Under the pieces are notes generated by a model. The model had not been told where the DNA came from. It was given only the letters and a program-made list of their open reading frames with translations, and did not search any database. Shown here one piece after another: positions 18,245 to 27,482 of a DNA stretch of 64,000 bases. The DNA is from Senegalia massiliensis (GTDB lineage: Bacteria > Bacillota > Clostridia > Tissierellales > SIT17): the NCBI RefSeq assembly GCF_900626135.1, contig NZ_LR130786.1, positions 124,001 to 188,000 on the forward strand, read 5' to 3'. Positions within the stretch are counted from its first letter, which is position 1, and each line of letters begins with the position of its first letter. The position numbers and the translations under genes were made by a program.

Positions 18245-19624
18245 CTAGTATCTTCTTCTTTTTGATGATGATGGAATATTTAGCTCATCTCTATATTTAG
18301 CTACAGTTCGTCTAGAGATATTTATTTCTTTTTGTTTAAGTGTATCAGCTATTTTTTGATCACTTAAAGGTTTTTTAGAATTTTCATTCTCTACTAATTC
18401 TTTTATTATTGATTTAACACCTGTAGAAGCTACATTCCCATCACTTGCTTTTATGCCACTAGAAAAAAAATATTTTAATTCAAATAGTCCTCTAGGAGTT
18501 TGAATATACTTGCCATTCGTTGCTCTACTTACTGTAGATTCATGCATTTCTATATCATCTGCTATCTCTCTTAAAGTTAAAGGTTTTAAAAATTTCTGTC
18601 CCTTTTTGAAAAAATCTTTTTGATATTTCACAATAGAAGTAACTACTTTAAATATGGTCATTCTTCTCTGTTCTATGCTTTTAATAAGCCACATAGCAGA
18701 ATTTAATTTATGATTAATGAACTTAGAAGCATCATTATTTTCTTTGTTATTTAACATATTTTTATAAAAATCATTTATAATTAATCTTGGTGCTGTGGTA
18801 TCATTTACTCTTATTATATATTCTCCATCAACTTCCTCTAATACTACATCTGGTTTAACATATTTTATATCATCATCATCACTTGGAAATCCTCGACCAG
18901 GTTTAGGTTCAAGAGTTTTAATTATATCACAAAGATACTGAACTCTTTTTATACTTATACCAATTGTTTTTGATATTTTTCCTAACCTGTTTGCCCCTAC
19001 ATCTTCCAAATGATTATTTATTATAGATATAATGTCAGGATCATCTAATTTTTTATTTTTTAATTGAATTTTTAAACATTCTTTTATATCTCTTGCCCCT
19101 ACACCTATTGGTTCAAATGTTTGAATAAGATATAAAATATCTTCTATCTTTTTTGTACTTATATTTAGATATGATGAAATATCTTCTAAAGAAGTGCTAA
19201 TATAACCATTACTATCTATATTTTCAATTAAAATTGATGCAATTAATTTATCTATACCTTCTGAAAAAGTTAAATCTAATTGCAAAGATAAATGTTCTTT
19301 TAAAGACTCCTCTTTCGTTATAAAGTTTTCATAATTATATTCATCTTTATTTCTATTGACTTTTTTATAACTAATATCATCATATTGATTTGAATATTCT
19401 TTCCAGTCAATATCCTCTTTTTGATCTATAGAAACGTCTTCTTGAGTTTCTTTATTATCTTTTTTTAATTCTCTTTCTATTAAAGGATTAGATTCCATTT
19501 GAGTTTCTAAATATTCATTGAGCTCATAGCTATTAAATTGTAATAGCTTAATAGCCTGTCTTAACTCTGGAGTCATAACTAGTTTTTGAGTCTGTTGTAA
19601 TGATAAATCAAATCCCATCCTCAT
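18245..19624 (-). CDS. rpoN: RNA polymerase sigma-54 factor
   Basis: This 459-residue sigma factor (SigL/RpoN) directs polymerase to -24/-12 promoters and needs an ATP-dependent activator. The glutamine-rich activator-interacting region is at the N-terminus (LSLQQTQKLVMTPELRQAIKLLQ), the core-binding domain occupies about 100-270, a helix-turn-helix lies near MHESTVSRATNGKY, and the RpoN box RRTVAKYRDEL is near the C-terminus. I use the ATG at 19624 preceded by GGGGTG; a GTG three codons earlier is possible. rpoN directly upstream of cggR is a familiar Bacillota arrangement. No activator gene is in this window. Confidence 0.95.
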   Translation of the reverse strand: MRMGFDLSLQQTQKLVMTPELRQAIKLLQFNSYELNEYLETQMESNPLIERELKKDNKETQEDVSIDQKEDIDWKEYSNQYDDISYKKVNRNKDEYNYENFITKEESLKEHLSLQLDLTFSEGIDKLIASILIENIDSNGYISTSLEDISSYLNISTKKIEDILYLIQTFEPIGVGARDIKECLKIQLKNKKLDDPDIISIINNHLEDVGANRLGKISKTIGISIKRVQYLCDIIKTLEPKPGRGFPSDDDDIKYVKPDVVLEEVDGEYIIRVNDTTAPRLIINDFYKNMLNNKENNDASKFINHKLNSAMWLIKSIEQRRMTIFKVVTSIVKYQKDFFKKGQKFLKPLTLREIADDIEMHESTVSRATNGKYIQTPRGLFELKYFFSSGIKASDGNVASTGVKSIIKELVENENSKKPLSDQKIADTLKQKEINISRRTVAKYRDELNIPSSSKRRRY

Positions 19625-19742
19625 ATATTTCACCCCAACCTTTTTTATCTATAGTATAAATATATGTTTATATATTTACATTATACCAAAAATAAACGAT
19701 TACTTAAAGTTAAACATATTAAAGCTAATAAAGATTAATAAA

Positions 19743-19766
19743 AAAAGCGATCATATGATCGCTTTT
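19743..19766 (-). terminator. Terminator of nucleoside transporter operon
   Basis: AAAAGCGATCAT and its complement form a perfect 24-base palindrome overlapping the last permease stop codon. The minus-strand transcript continues into UUUUUU. Confidence 0.8.
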
Positions 19767-20700
19767 ATCTTTCACCTTTTTGATAAGGTTCACCATTTGC
19801 AGCTGGAGCTGTTGCTCTACCTACAAATCCTGTAAGAATCATTAATGTTAATAAATAAGGAAGCATTGCTAATAATTGTGAAGAAACATTTATTACAGCT
19901 GAACCGCCTAAATAAACGGTCAGTCCTTGAGCTGCTCCAAATAATAAACATGCCCACATAGCACCTTGTGGCTTCCATTTACCAAATATTACTGCAGCAA
20001 GTGCTATAAACCCTTGACCAGATATTAATGTAGGTCTAAAGTTAGAAACAACTGCAATACTCATAGCAGCTCCTCCAAATCCTGCAAATACACCTGATAA
20101 TATTACAGATAGATATCTTATCTTAGTTACACTAACTCCTAGTGTATCTGCTGCCGCCGGATGTTCTCCAACAGCTCTTATCCTTAACCCTAATTTTGTC
20201 TTATATAGTGTAAACCAAACTATAAAAACTAATATAAAAGCCATATAAACAGTAGCGTATTGATTAAATACTAAGTCTAAAAAGGAATTTGATTCAAACA
20301 CTCCATTTAATGGTCTTGGCATCTTAGCAGAAAAATCTATTGATTTAGTCATTGTAGAGTTATTAAATAACAATCTACTCATAAATAATGCAATACCAGG
20401 ACCTAAAAAGTTAATTGCAATACCTGATACCACTTGCTCTGCATGGAATGTAACTGAAGCTATTGCATGAAGTAAACCAAATACTCCAGCAGCTAGTCCT
20501 GCAAGAATAAAAGCAAGCCATGGATTTCCCGAGAAATATCCTACTGCTGCTCCTGTAAATGCACCTACTGCCATCATTCCTTCAAGACCTATATTAACCA
20601 CTCCAGAGTTTTCTGACATGACTCCACCTAAAGCTGTAAATAAAAGTGGTGCTGCATACATAAGTGAAGTTCCTATTATAAATCCTAAATCACCTAGCAT
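19765..20700 (-). CDS. ABC transporter permease, purine nucleoside type (NupC-like)
   Basis: This 311-residue polytopic permease of the BPD_transp_2 type has around eight or nine spans. The segment ENSGVVNIGLEGMMAVGAF near residue 30 and VVSNFRPTLISGQGFIALAAVIFGKW are typical of the second permease in BmpA/NupA-dependent nucleoside importers. It overlaps the preceding permease gene by 11 bases. I use the ATG at 20700 after AGGTG; a GTG three codons upstream is possible. Substrate is inferred from the family and operon. Confidence 0.9.
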   Translation of the reverse strand: MLGDLGFIIGTSLMYAAPLLFTALGGVMSENSGVVNIGLEGMMAVGAFTGAAVGYFSGNPWLAFILAGLAAGVFGLLHAIASVTFHAEQVVSGIAINFLGPGIALFMSRLLFNNSTMTKSIDFSAKMPRPLNGVFESNSFLDLVFNQYATVYMAFILVFIVWFTLYKTKLGLRIRAVGEHPAAADTLGVSVTKIRYLSVILSGVFAGFGGAAMSIAVVSNFRPTLISGQGFIALAAVIFGKWKPQGAMWACLLFGAAQGLTVYLGGSAVINVSSQLLAMLPYLLTLMILTGFVGRATAPAANGEPYQKGER

Positions 20701-21853
20701 TTTTTTCACCTCGTTTCCTATTCTTTATTTCCATTACCATCTTAAATATTTTTGGTATAGCTATAAAGAACACTATAGTTCCTATCATTATGTCAATTAC
20801 TTCAGATGGTGCTCCTAACGGTGGTTGTATTTTAGGTCCACCATATTTAAGTGCTCCAAATAATAATCCTGAAAAAATATTCCCTATTGCCATATTTCCT
20901 GCTATAAGAGATACAGCTATTCCATCAAAGCCATAGCCTTCCATAAGTGGCAATACTATTACACTTTTAGTTACACCCATTACTTGTATAGCTCCAGCTA
21001 ATCCTGCAATAGCCCCAGCAATTACCATTGATGTAACGATACTTTTTTTAACTTTAATTCCACCGTATTCTGCTGCAAATTTATTATATCCTACAGCACG
21101 AAGTTCATATCCTAATGTTGTCTTATTTAAAACATACCATACCATTATAGCTAAAATTATAGCAAAAATAATTCCAGCATTTGCAGGAGCTGATAAAAAA
21201 TCTTTTAAATAAGGGTGTCCACTTAACCATTCTCTTCCTGCATCACTATATTTCCAATTTTCAACAAATGTAATACTTGCACTATCCAATATCTCTTTTG
21301 ATGTCTCACTTTCTGGTCTTCTAAAGAAAGGTTTCATTATAATATAATTATTTAAATATAGTGCAATCCAGTTAAGCATTATTGTTGCTATAACCTCATG
21401 TACTCCAAATTTTGCCTTTAAAAATCCTGCAATACCACCCCATAATCCAGCAGCTAATGCTGCTCCTATCAAAATTACAATTACATGTAAAACTAAAGGC
21501 AACTCTAAAAAATGTCCTATTAATCCTGCTACAAGTGAACCTATTATAAATTGTCCTTCTGCTCCTATATTAAACAATCCTGTTCTAAATGCAAATGTTA
21601 CAGAAAGTCCTGTAATTATTAGAGGTGTGGAATATATGATGGCATAAGAAATATATTTTGTTCTACTAAATATACCTTCTATTATTATTCTATAAGCATA
21701 CAATGGGTTAAATCCAGCAATTAAAAGTACTACTGCTCCTATTAAAAATCCTACTAAAATAGATAAAAGCGTAAATGTTAATCCACTTGAAAACAATCTT
21801 TCTTTAACAGAGTATTTATTATCTTTTTTTATGTTTTTATCCTTATCTGCCAT
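20690..21853 (-). CDS. ABC transporter permease, purine nucleoside type (NupB-like)
   Basis: This 387-residue permease has a charged N-terminus and about nine spans. FRTGLFNIGAEGQFIIGSLVAG and the conserved GGIAGFLKAKFGVHEVIATIMLNWIA are family landmarks for the first permease of nucleoside importers. It begins inside the end of the ATPase gene, with AGGAGGTG just before the ATG at 21853, so translation is coupled. It would form the channel with the 19765-20700 product. Confidence 0.9.
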   Translation of the reverse strand: MADKDKNIKKDNKYSVKERLFSSGLTFTLLSILVGFLIGAVVLLIAGFNPLYAYRIIIEGIFSRTKYISYAIIYSTPLIITGLSVTFAFRTGLFNIGAEGQFIIGSLVAGLIGHFLELPLVLHVIVILIGAALAAGLWGGIAGFLKAKFGVHEVIATIMLNWIALYLNNYIIMKPFFRRPESETSKEILDSASITFVENWKYSDAGREWLSGHPYLKDFLSAPANAGIIFAIILAIMVWYVLNKTTLGYELRAVGYNKFAAEYGGIKVKKSIVTSMVIAGAIAGLAGAIQVMGVTKSVIVLPLMEGYGFDGIAVSLIAGNMAIGNIFSGLLFGALKYGGPKIQPPLGAPSEVIDIMIGTIVFFIAIPKIFKMVMEIKNRKRGEKNAR

Positions 21854-23378
21854 CTGTTCCACCTCCTGCCATCATAAGACCTAATTTGTTTTCATCTGCA
21901 TCTTTAGCATCAATTACTCCAACTATTTTACCTTCGTATATTACTGCTATTCTATCTGATACATTTAATACTTCATCCAATTCTAAAGAAACCAATAATA
22001 CTGCTTTTCCATTATCTCTTTGATTTACTAATGATTTATGCACATATTCTATGGCTCCTACATCTAGACCTCTTGTAGGTTGTGCTGCTATTAATACATC
22101 AGGATTATTCGTAACTTCCCTTGCGATAATTACTTTTTGTTGATTTCCTCCTGATAAAGATTTCGCTTTTATTTTTTCATTTTCAGGTCTTACATCAAAT
22201 TTTTTAATTAAATCTTTTGCAAATTTTTCTATATTTTCATAACTAAGAACTCCATTTTTTGAAAATGGTTTCTTGTTATAATTTTCTAAAACCATATTTT
22301 CTGCCATAGTAAAATCTAATACTAATCCTCTTTTTTGCCTATCTTCTGGTATTATTGCAATTTTATTATCAAATATCTCCTTAGGAGATTTATTTGTTAC
22401 ATCCTTTCCATTTATAAATATCTTTCCTGACTCTACTTTTCTTAGACCATTTAAAGCTTCAATTAATTCAGATTGTCCATTCCCGTCTATTCCTGCAAGA
22501 CCTAGAATTTCTCCAGTACGCAATTCAAGTGATAATCCATCTACAGCATTTATATCTCTATTGTCTTTTACCACTAAGTCTTCTATTTTTAAAGTAACAT
22601 CTCCAGGCTCTCTATCTTCTTTATCTACGTTGAAATTAACTTCTCTACCTACCATTTTAGATGCTAGATCATCTTGAGATGTTTTAGACACTTCTACAGT
22701 ATCAATATGTTTCCCTCTTCTTATTATAGTACAATAATCTGCTATCATTTTTATTTCTTTTAATTTATGTGTAATTATGATTATAGTTTTTCCTTGTTCT
22801 GTTAACCCTCTTATTATTTCCATTAAATCAACAATTTCTTGAGGTGTTAATACTGCCGTTGGTTCATCCAATATAAGTATTTCTGCTCCTCTATATAAAG
22901 CCTTTAATATCTCAACTCTTTGTTGCATTCCTACAGATATATCTTCTATTTTAGCATCTGGATCTACATACAGACCATATTTATCTGACAATTCCTTTAC
23001 ATCTTTTCTTGCTTTTTCCATATCTAAGCTGATCCCTTTTAAGGTTTCCATTCCTAGAATGATATTTTCAGTAACTGTAAATGGTTGAACAAGCATAAAA
23101 TGTTGATGAACCATACCTATTCCTTTTCCAATTGCAACATTAGGGTCAGATATATCTATCTTTTCTTCTCTTATATATATATCACCTGAAGTTTGCTTAT
23201 AAAGCCCATATAATATATTCATAAGAGTAGTTTTCCCTGCACCATTTTCTCCAAGTAGAGCATGAACTTCACCTTTATGAACAGTAAGATTTATATTATC
23301 ATTTGCTGTGAAATTTCCAAATTTCTTAGTTATATTTTTCATCTCTACAACTTTATGATTAAAATCAATGTTGCTCAA
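21843..23378 (-). CDS. ABC transporter ATP-binding protein, nucleoside importer (NupA-like)
   Basis: This 511-residue protein carries two fused ABC domains. The first has Walker A GENGAGKT (residues 43-50), signature SVGMQQRVEILKAL and Walker B ILILDEPTAVLTPQE. The second has the altered P-loop GIDGNGQSEL, signature LSGGNQQKVIIARE and a QPTRGLD motif, as usual in sugar/nucleoside ABC ATPases where one site is degenerate. The start is a TTG at 23378, 7 bases after AGGAGG. It powers import through the two permeases downstream. Confidence 0.92.
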   Translation of the reverse strand: MSNIDFNHKVVEMKNITKKFGNFTANDNINLTVHKGEVHALLGENGAGKTTLMNILYGLYKQTSGDIYIREEKIDISDPNVAIGKGIGMVHQHFMLVQPFTVTENIILGMETLKGISLDMEKARKDVKELSDKYGLYVDPDAKIEDISVGMQQRVEILKALYRGAEILILDEPTAVLTPQEIVDLMEIIRGLTEQGKTIIIITHKLKEIKMIADYCTIIRRGKHIDTVEVSKTSQDDLASKMVGREVNFNVDKEDREPGDVTLKIEDLVVKDNRDINAVDGLSLELRTGEILGLAGIDGNGQSELIEALNGLRKVESGKIFINGKDVTNKSPKEIFDNKIAIIPEDRQKRGLVLDFTMAENMVLENYNKKPFSKNGVLSYENIEKFAKDLIKKFDVRPENEKIKAKSLSGGNQQKVIIAREVTNNPDVLIAAQPTRGLDVGAIEYVHKSLVNQRDNGKAVLLVSLELDEVLNVSDRIAVIYEGKIVGVIDAKDADENKLGLMMAGGGTDGR

Positions 23379-23408
23379 TATTTTTCCTCCTATTCTAAAA
23401 TACCTAAA

Positions 23409-23430
23409 AGCTCAGGCACTTGCCCGAGCT
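23409..23430 (-). terminator. Hairpin between receptor and ATPase genes
   Basis: AGCTCAGGCA and TGCCCGAGCT pair with a single mismatch around a two-base loop, between the lipoprotein stop and the ATPase start. It probably attenuates transcription or protects the upstream mRNA, so that receptor exceeds transporter. Confidence 0.5.
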
Positions 23431-23453
23431 AATAGTATTTATTTGTTTAGAAT

Positions 23454-24515
23454 TTATTTACTTGATTCCCATTCTTCATATGTGTCATCATCATATGGTA
23501 CTTCAACTTCTCCATCAATGATTTTTTGTTTAACATCTTCAACTTCATTTAATATATCTTCTGGAACATTTTTATCTGATGTAGGAGCAATTCCAACTCC
23601 ACCATCTTCTAAACTATATCTGATAGTTTCTCCTCCAGGGAAATTATCACTTTCAAGAGACTCTGCTATATTAATAACAGCTTGATCTATACGCTTCATA
23701 GCTGAAGTAAGAACATTATCTGGTGCTAAATCGTTTTGGTCTCTATCTACACCTATTGCCCATTTATCTTGTTCTTTAGCTGCTTCTATAACTCCATCAC
23801 CTACTCCACCTGCTGCATGGAATACTATGTCAGCATCATCTTGATACATTGAATTAGCTATAGCTTTTCCTTTAGCTGCATCAGTAAATGACTCAGCATA
23901 TTGAACTAATACTTCTGCATCTGGATTAGCATATTCCACACCAGCTTTAAATCCATTTTCAAATCTAGATATAACAGCACCTTCTATACCTCCAACAAAA
24001 CCTACTTTGTTAGATTCAGTCATTTTTCCGGCTATATATCCAACTAAAAATGAACTTTGCTCATCTTGGAATAATACTCCAACAACATTTTCTGGAGTAT
24101 CTTCATATGCAGAGTCAACTATTGCATATTTTTGATCTGGATTTTTTTCAGCTGCTTCTGCTATTGCATCTGCCATTTTATATCCTATACCCCAAATAAG
24201 GTCATTTCCTTCATCTAGTAGAGTTTCAAGGTTTGGACCATAATCAGAATCTTTGCTTGATTCTTTATATGATACTGTAATACCCATTTCTTCTTCTACT
24301 TGTTGGTGACCTTCCCAAGCAGATTGGTTAAATGATGCATCACTAATACCACCTACATCAGTTACCATTGCCATTTTAAGATCACTTTCTGTTCCTTCAG
24401 AACCACTGTCAGTTCCTTCGTTATTGTCATCATCAGTACCTGGTGTACTACAACCAACTACTACTGTGAAGACTAATGTAAATACTAGCATTAAAGATAA
24501 AATTTTCTTTAACAT
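23454..24515 (-). CDS. BMP-family (PnrA-like) nucleoside-binding lipoprotein
   Basis: This 353-residue substrate receptor has a lipoprotein signal peptide ending VVVGC (Cys22). An acidic linker and the Bmp/PnrA domain follow: AMVTDVGGISDASFNQSAWEG at its start, GIGYKMADAIAEAA, GFVGGIEGAVISRFENGFKAG and AAGGVGDGVIEAAKE. Members bind purine nucleosides and deliver them to NupABC-type importers. I use the ATG at 24515, preceded by GAGGAGGG; an ATG five codons upstream overlaps that site. A structured leader and promoter lie upstream. Confidence 0.92.
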   Translation of the reverse strand: MLKKILSLMLVFTLVFTVVVGCSTPGTDDDNNEGTDSGSEGTESDLKMAMVTDVGGISDASFNQSAWEGHQQVEEEMGITVSYKESSKDSDYGPNLETLLDEGNDLIWGIGYKMADAIAEAAEKNPDQKYAIVDSAYEDTPENVVGVLFQDEQSSFLVGYIAGKMTESNKVGFVGGIEGAVISRFENGFKAGVEYANPDAEVLVQYAESFTDAAKGKAIANSMYQDDADIVFHAAGGVGDGVIEAAKEQDKWAIGVDRDQNDLAPDNVLTSAMKRIDQAVINIAESLESDNFPGGETIRYSLEDGGVGIAPTSDKNVPEDILNEVEDVKQKIIDGEVEVPYDDDTYEEWESSK

Positions 24516-24544
24516 AAATACCCTCCTCATTTTACTTGATGTTT

Positions 24545-24592
24545 ATATAGAACTTTAGTCCCAAATTTATAAGTTCGACACAAGTTCCATAT
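24545..24592 (-). other. Long stem in the leader of the BMP lipoprotein mRNA
   Basis: In the leader, ATATGGAACTT (24592-24582) pairs with AAGTTCTATAT (24555-24545) over 11 positions with one G-U. The pairing encloses 26 bases that include GTCGAAC and GGGAC. It does not show the purine riboswitch core that I would expect at such genes. It may be an unrecognised leader element or a simple stabilising stem. Confidence 0.35.
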
Positions 24593-24647
24593 CTCCTCTT
24601 TTATTAAGAGAATTTAACAAATTTGTGAAATGCTTTTCCTATTTAAT

Positions 24648-24676
24648 TATAGCATAATATAAAAAAAACCCCAAGA
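24648..24676 (-). promoter_or_regulatory. Promoter of the nucleoside importer operon
   Basis: An extended -10, TGC-TATAAT (24648-24653), lies on the minus strand. The 17-base-spaced -35 would be TCTTGG (24671-24676), inside the grdD terminator, so the -35 is weak. About 130 bases of leader follow. Confidence 0.45.
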
Positions 24677-24690
24677 AAAATTTGGGGTTT
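24666..24690 (-). terminator. Terminator of the glycine reductase operon
   Basis: AAACCCCAA and TTGGGGTTT pair around a seven-base loop, overlapping the grdD stop. The transcript continues into eight U. Confidence 0.85.
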
Positions 24691-25867
24691 AACAAGGATC
24701 TGATTCTTCTGTAGCATAACCTGCTTTTTTGAGAATTTCTATAGCATTAGAAAGCTTAGATTCATTTACCATTACAATAGGTCCAGTACAACCCATTCCA
24801 CTTTCTGCATAAATACTATTTTTCCATAACTCTTGTACAGCATCTTCAAGTTCCATAATATCTATACCTGAAATTGACCCTGTAACTACTTCTTTTTCAG
24901 GTTGAGTTATTTCTTCTGAATCATCACTTTTTTTCTTTTCTTTAGTTAAGCCCTTTAATATATCTTCAAATTTAGCTTTTTTCGCATCTTTATATTCTTT
25001 TTGAGATACATCTAATACATTTCCCTTTGCAAGTTGTGCTGCATATTTAATAGCATTGGATACAACTGGTACTCCTGAAGCTCTTGAAAGTATAAGAATA
25101 TTTCTCTTATATCCTTCTCCTATTCCAGGTCCATATCCATAACCTAAAGCTTCATAGCTTCCTCCTGTATTAAAAGAAGAGAATATCTTCATAAGAAGAT
25201 TTCCAGTTAAACTATCTGCTATCATAACATCTGGAGTACCAGTAAGTAAATCATTTCCTCTCATTACTGCTCCGCCATCTGATCTCATACTCTCTGCAAA
25301 ATTAATATTATATCCATTAGAATTTAATTCTTTTAATGCTCTTTCAACTTGTCTTGCTCCATCTACATTTAATATTCCAATAGTAGGACTTTCTACTCCC
25401 ATAGATTTAGCAGTTATAATACCATTTAGGCCATTTTTAACCATAGCTTCTACTCTATGAGGTGAAGAAGTACCTGTTGTGGTAGCTATATACATTTCTT
25501 TGCCCATGCCTGGAGTTACAACTCTACCTACTGTAGACACTCCTATTGGGAAATTATAATGCATAGTTACAGCACCTTGTATAATTCCTTCATCTAATAA
25601 TCTTTCCATTTCTTTATGTTGTTCTTCTTCTGTTTCAGCCTTTACTACTTTTAATTTAGTATCTACTTCAGGTCCTATTAATATAACTTCAAAAGAAGAA
25701 TTTTCAGATGCAAGTTCTGCACCTTTTAAAATATTTTCTATACCATGTTCACTTCCCATTAAAGTTATTCCTATGCTAACCTTATCAGAAAAGTCACCTG
25801 TTTCAATTGCATTTGCAATATCATCAAATACTTTCCCTATCATTTTTTTTACATTTTCTTCACTCAT
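24689..25867 (-). CDS. grdD: Glycine reductase component C, subunit GrdD
   Basis: This 392-residue subunit of the acetyl-forming component C takes the acetyl group from the carboxymethyl-selenoprotein intermediate and helps release acetyl phosphate. The N-terminal two thirds resemble PlsX/phosphotransacetylase folds (GSEHGIENILKGAELA; MHYNFPIGVSTVGR; DGGAVMRGNDLLTGTPDVMIADSLTG). Near the C-terminus Cys360 in GMGCTGPIV corresponds to the acyl-carrying cysteine described for this family. A charged insert follows residue 295. It is the last gene of the operon, 14 bases after grdC. Confidence 0.93.
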   Translation of the reverse strand: MSEENVKKMIGKVFDDIANAIETGDFSDKVSIGITLMGSEHGIENILKGAELASENSSFEVILIGPEVDTKLKVVKAETEEEQHKEMERLLDEGIIQGAVTMHYNFPIGVSTVGRVVTPGMGKEMYIATTTGTSSPHRVEAMVKNGLNGIITAKSMGVESPTIGILNVDGARQVERALKELNSNGYNINFAESMRSDGGAVMRGNDLLTGTPDVMIADSLTGNLLMKIFSSFNTGGSYEALGYGYGPGIGEGYKRNILILSRASGVPVVSNAIKYAAQLAKGNVLDVSQKEYKDAKKAKFEDILKGLTKEKKKSDDSEEITQPEKEVVTGSISGIDIMELEDAVQELWKNSIYAESGMGCTGPIVMVNESKLSNAIEILKKAGYATEESDPC

Positions 25868-25881
25868 TTTTTCACCCCCTA

Positions 25882-27417
25882 CTATTTTAATAGGTGTGCT
25901 GCAAAATCTTTCATAGCTTCTGCTACCATGCCTCTTATTTGTTCTTCAGATACTGAAGATTTCTCATCAACTGTACCACTATTCTTTTCTATTACAACAG
26001 ATACACCATCAAAAAGATTTGTCATTCTACCTAAGAATAAACTTCCTTTTCCTACTATCATAGCTTTGTTCATATTTCCATCTAACATTTCATCTCTTGC
26101 AAATCCAACATAAGGTACTCCTGATGGAATATGTCCTTGAGTTGGAGCCCAACCTGGTATACCATGATCGTTTACAAAGTTCATTAAATCTTTCTTTTCT
26201 AATTCTTTTCTCTTAACACCTAACGCCGCTATCATTTTGTAATTTGAAGTTGGTACATCTCCTGCACCTGCTGGTTTTGTAATATCAGGATTTTGCATTT
26301 CTACAGAATATTTATCTATATCTGTAATTTTTAAATCACCTTTGTCTAAAGGATTCGTAATTAATGAAGTTATAACTGCTTGTGGAGAAGAACCTGTTCC
26401 TACTGTATGTCTTCCTACTAAGTCTGTTCTAATAATAGGGTTAACTCCATCATTTTTACTTATAAGTATTGCAAATCCACCTAAGACATCTTCTAATATA
26501 GGCATATCCTTTTTAACATGATCTTTACCATTCATACCAAGCTTTGCAGTAGCTCCACCCGCTACAATTACAACATTATCATATACACCTGATTGAACAA
26601 GTGCTGCAGCCTCTATTAAAGCATGTGTTGGTGCTGCACAGAATCCTCTTGTGTCTGAACCTGTAGCATTTACACATCCTGCTACTTCTGCAATTGCTTT
26701 TGCAAAGTTTCCTCCACCTCTTTGATTCATGTCACCACATGCTTCTTCAGAACATTCTACAACATAATCTATATCTTCAGGATTGATTTCATTTTTATTT
26801 AACAAGTTTAACATTGATAGTACTCCTGATGCTTTTACTACCAAGTTCTCAAGTATTACATGTGCATTTAAGTTCGTATCTATATCATGAGCTCTTTTAA
26901 CACAACCTATAATCTCACCATTATTGTATAAAGCTTCAGCATGATTTTCATTTATTTCTTTTTCTATTGTAGCTTTTTCTTCACCAGCTTTTAATTTGTT
27001 AATTAGTTCATCTGTTATAAGAGGATGTTTAACTAATTTTCCTCTTACATCATCTGTAAAAGAGTTTTCAAGCAAAACAAGATCAAATACGTCAACTATT
27101 TTCATTAGACCTAAAAATTCATCTTGCGGCATTATTTCTCCAAATTTTCCATATCTATCTGCATTGTCAACTTTTTTGTCAAACCAAGGTAATTTATAAC
27201 CTCTTAATTCTTCTGGAGTCATGTTTCCTATATAAGTTTGATTTGCTGGATAACTTACAACTTCATCGTAGCTCCTTAAGTGACTTGGAACCTTTTTTAA
27301 ATAATCTGAATCTGGATTAACATGTCTTTCTGTAGTTTGAGTAGTACCATTATGCATTATCATATCTGGTGTATGAACTAATACATAACCTGTACCTTTT
27401 ATTACTGAAAATGACAT
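25882..27417 (-). CDS. grdC: Glycine reductase component C, subunit GrdC
   Basis: This 511-residue subunit of component C is related to ketoacyl-ACP synthase III/thiolases. SGVLSMLNLL, EEACGDMNQRGGGNFAKAIAE and GSDTRGFCAAPTHALIEAA (candidate active-site Cys) are visible, as is VIVAGGATAKLG. With GrdD it converts the Se-carboxymethyl group to acetyl phosphate, from which acetate kinase would make ATP. I begin at the ATG at 27417 after GGAGGTG; the open frame extends 19 codons upstream without a ribosome binding site. A hairpin with U tract lies between grdB and this gene. Confidence 0.93.
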   Translation of the reverse strand: MSFSVIKGTGYVLVHTPDMIMHNGTTQTTERHVNPDSDYLKKVPSHLRSYDEVVSYPANQTYIGNMTPEELRGYKLPWFDKKVDNADRYGKFGEIMPQDEFLGLMKIVDVFDLVLLENSFTDDVRGKLVKHPLITDELINKLKAGEEKATIEKEINENHAEALYNNGEIIGCVKRAHDIDTNLNAHVILENLVVKASGVLSMLNLLNKNEINPEDIDYVVECSEEACGDMNQRGGGNFAKAIAEVAGCVNATGSDTRGFCAAPTHALIEAAALVQSGVYDNVVIVAGGATAKLGMNGKDHVKKDMPILEDVLGGFAILISKNDGVNPIIRTDLVGRHTVGTGSSPQAVITSLITNPLDKGDLKITDIDKYSVEMQNPDITKPAGAGDVPTSNYKMIAALGVKRKELEKKDLMNFVNDHGIPGWAPTQGHIPSGVPYVGFARDEMLDGNMNKAMIVGKGSLFLGRMTNLFDGVSVVIEKNSGTVDEKSSVSEEQIRGMVAEAMKDFAAHLLK

Positions 27418-27455
27418 ATTATATTCACCTCCATAAATTTTATTGATTTTTAAAA

Positions 27456-27477
27456 AGGGTGATATTTCTATCACCCT
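27456..27477 (-). terminator. Terminator-like hairpin between grdB and grdC
   Basis: AGGGTGATA and TATCACCCT form a perfect 9-bp stem with a four-base loop directly after the grdB stop; the transcript continues UUUUUAAAAA. It is likely a partial terminator, setting grdX-to-grdB expression above grdC-grdD. Confidence 0.65.
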
Positions 27478-27482
27478 AATTT

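Noticed and set aside
24531-24660. Purine riboswitch before the BMP lipoprotein gene
   Set aside because: The leader lacks the paired-loop core expected of guanine/adenine/2'-dG switches; only an unassigned stem is visible.
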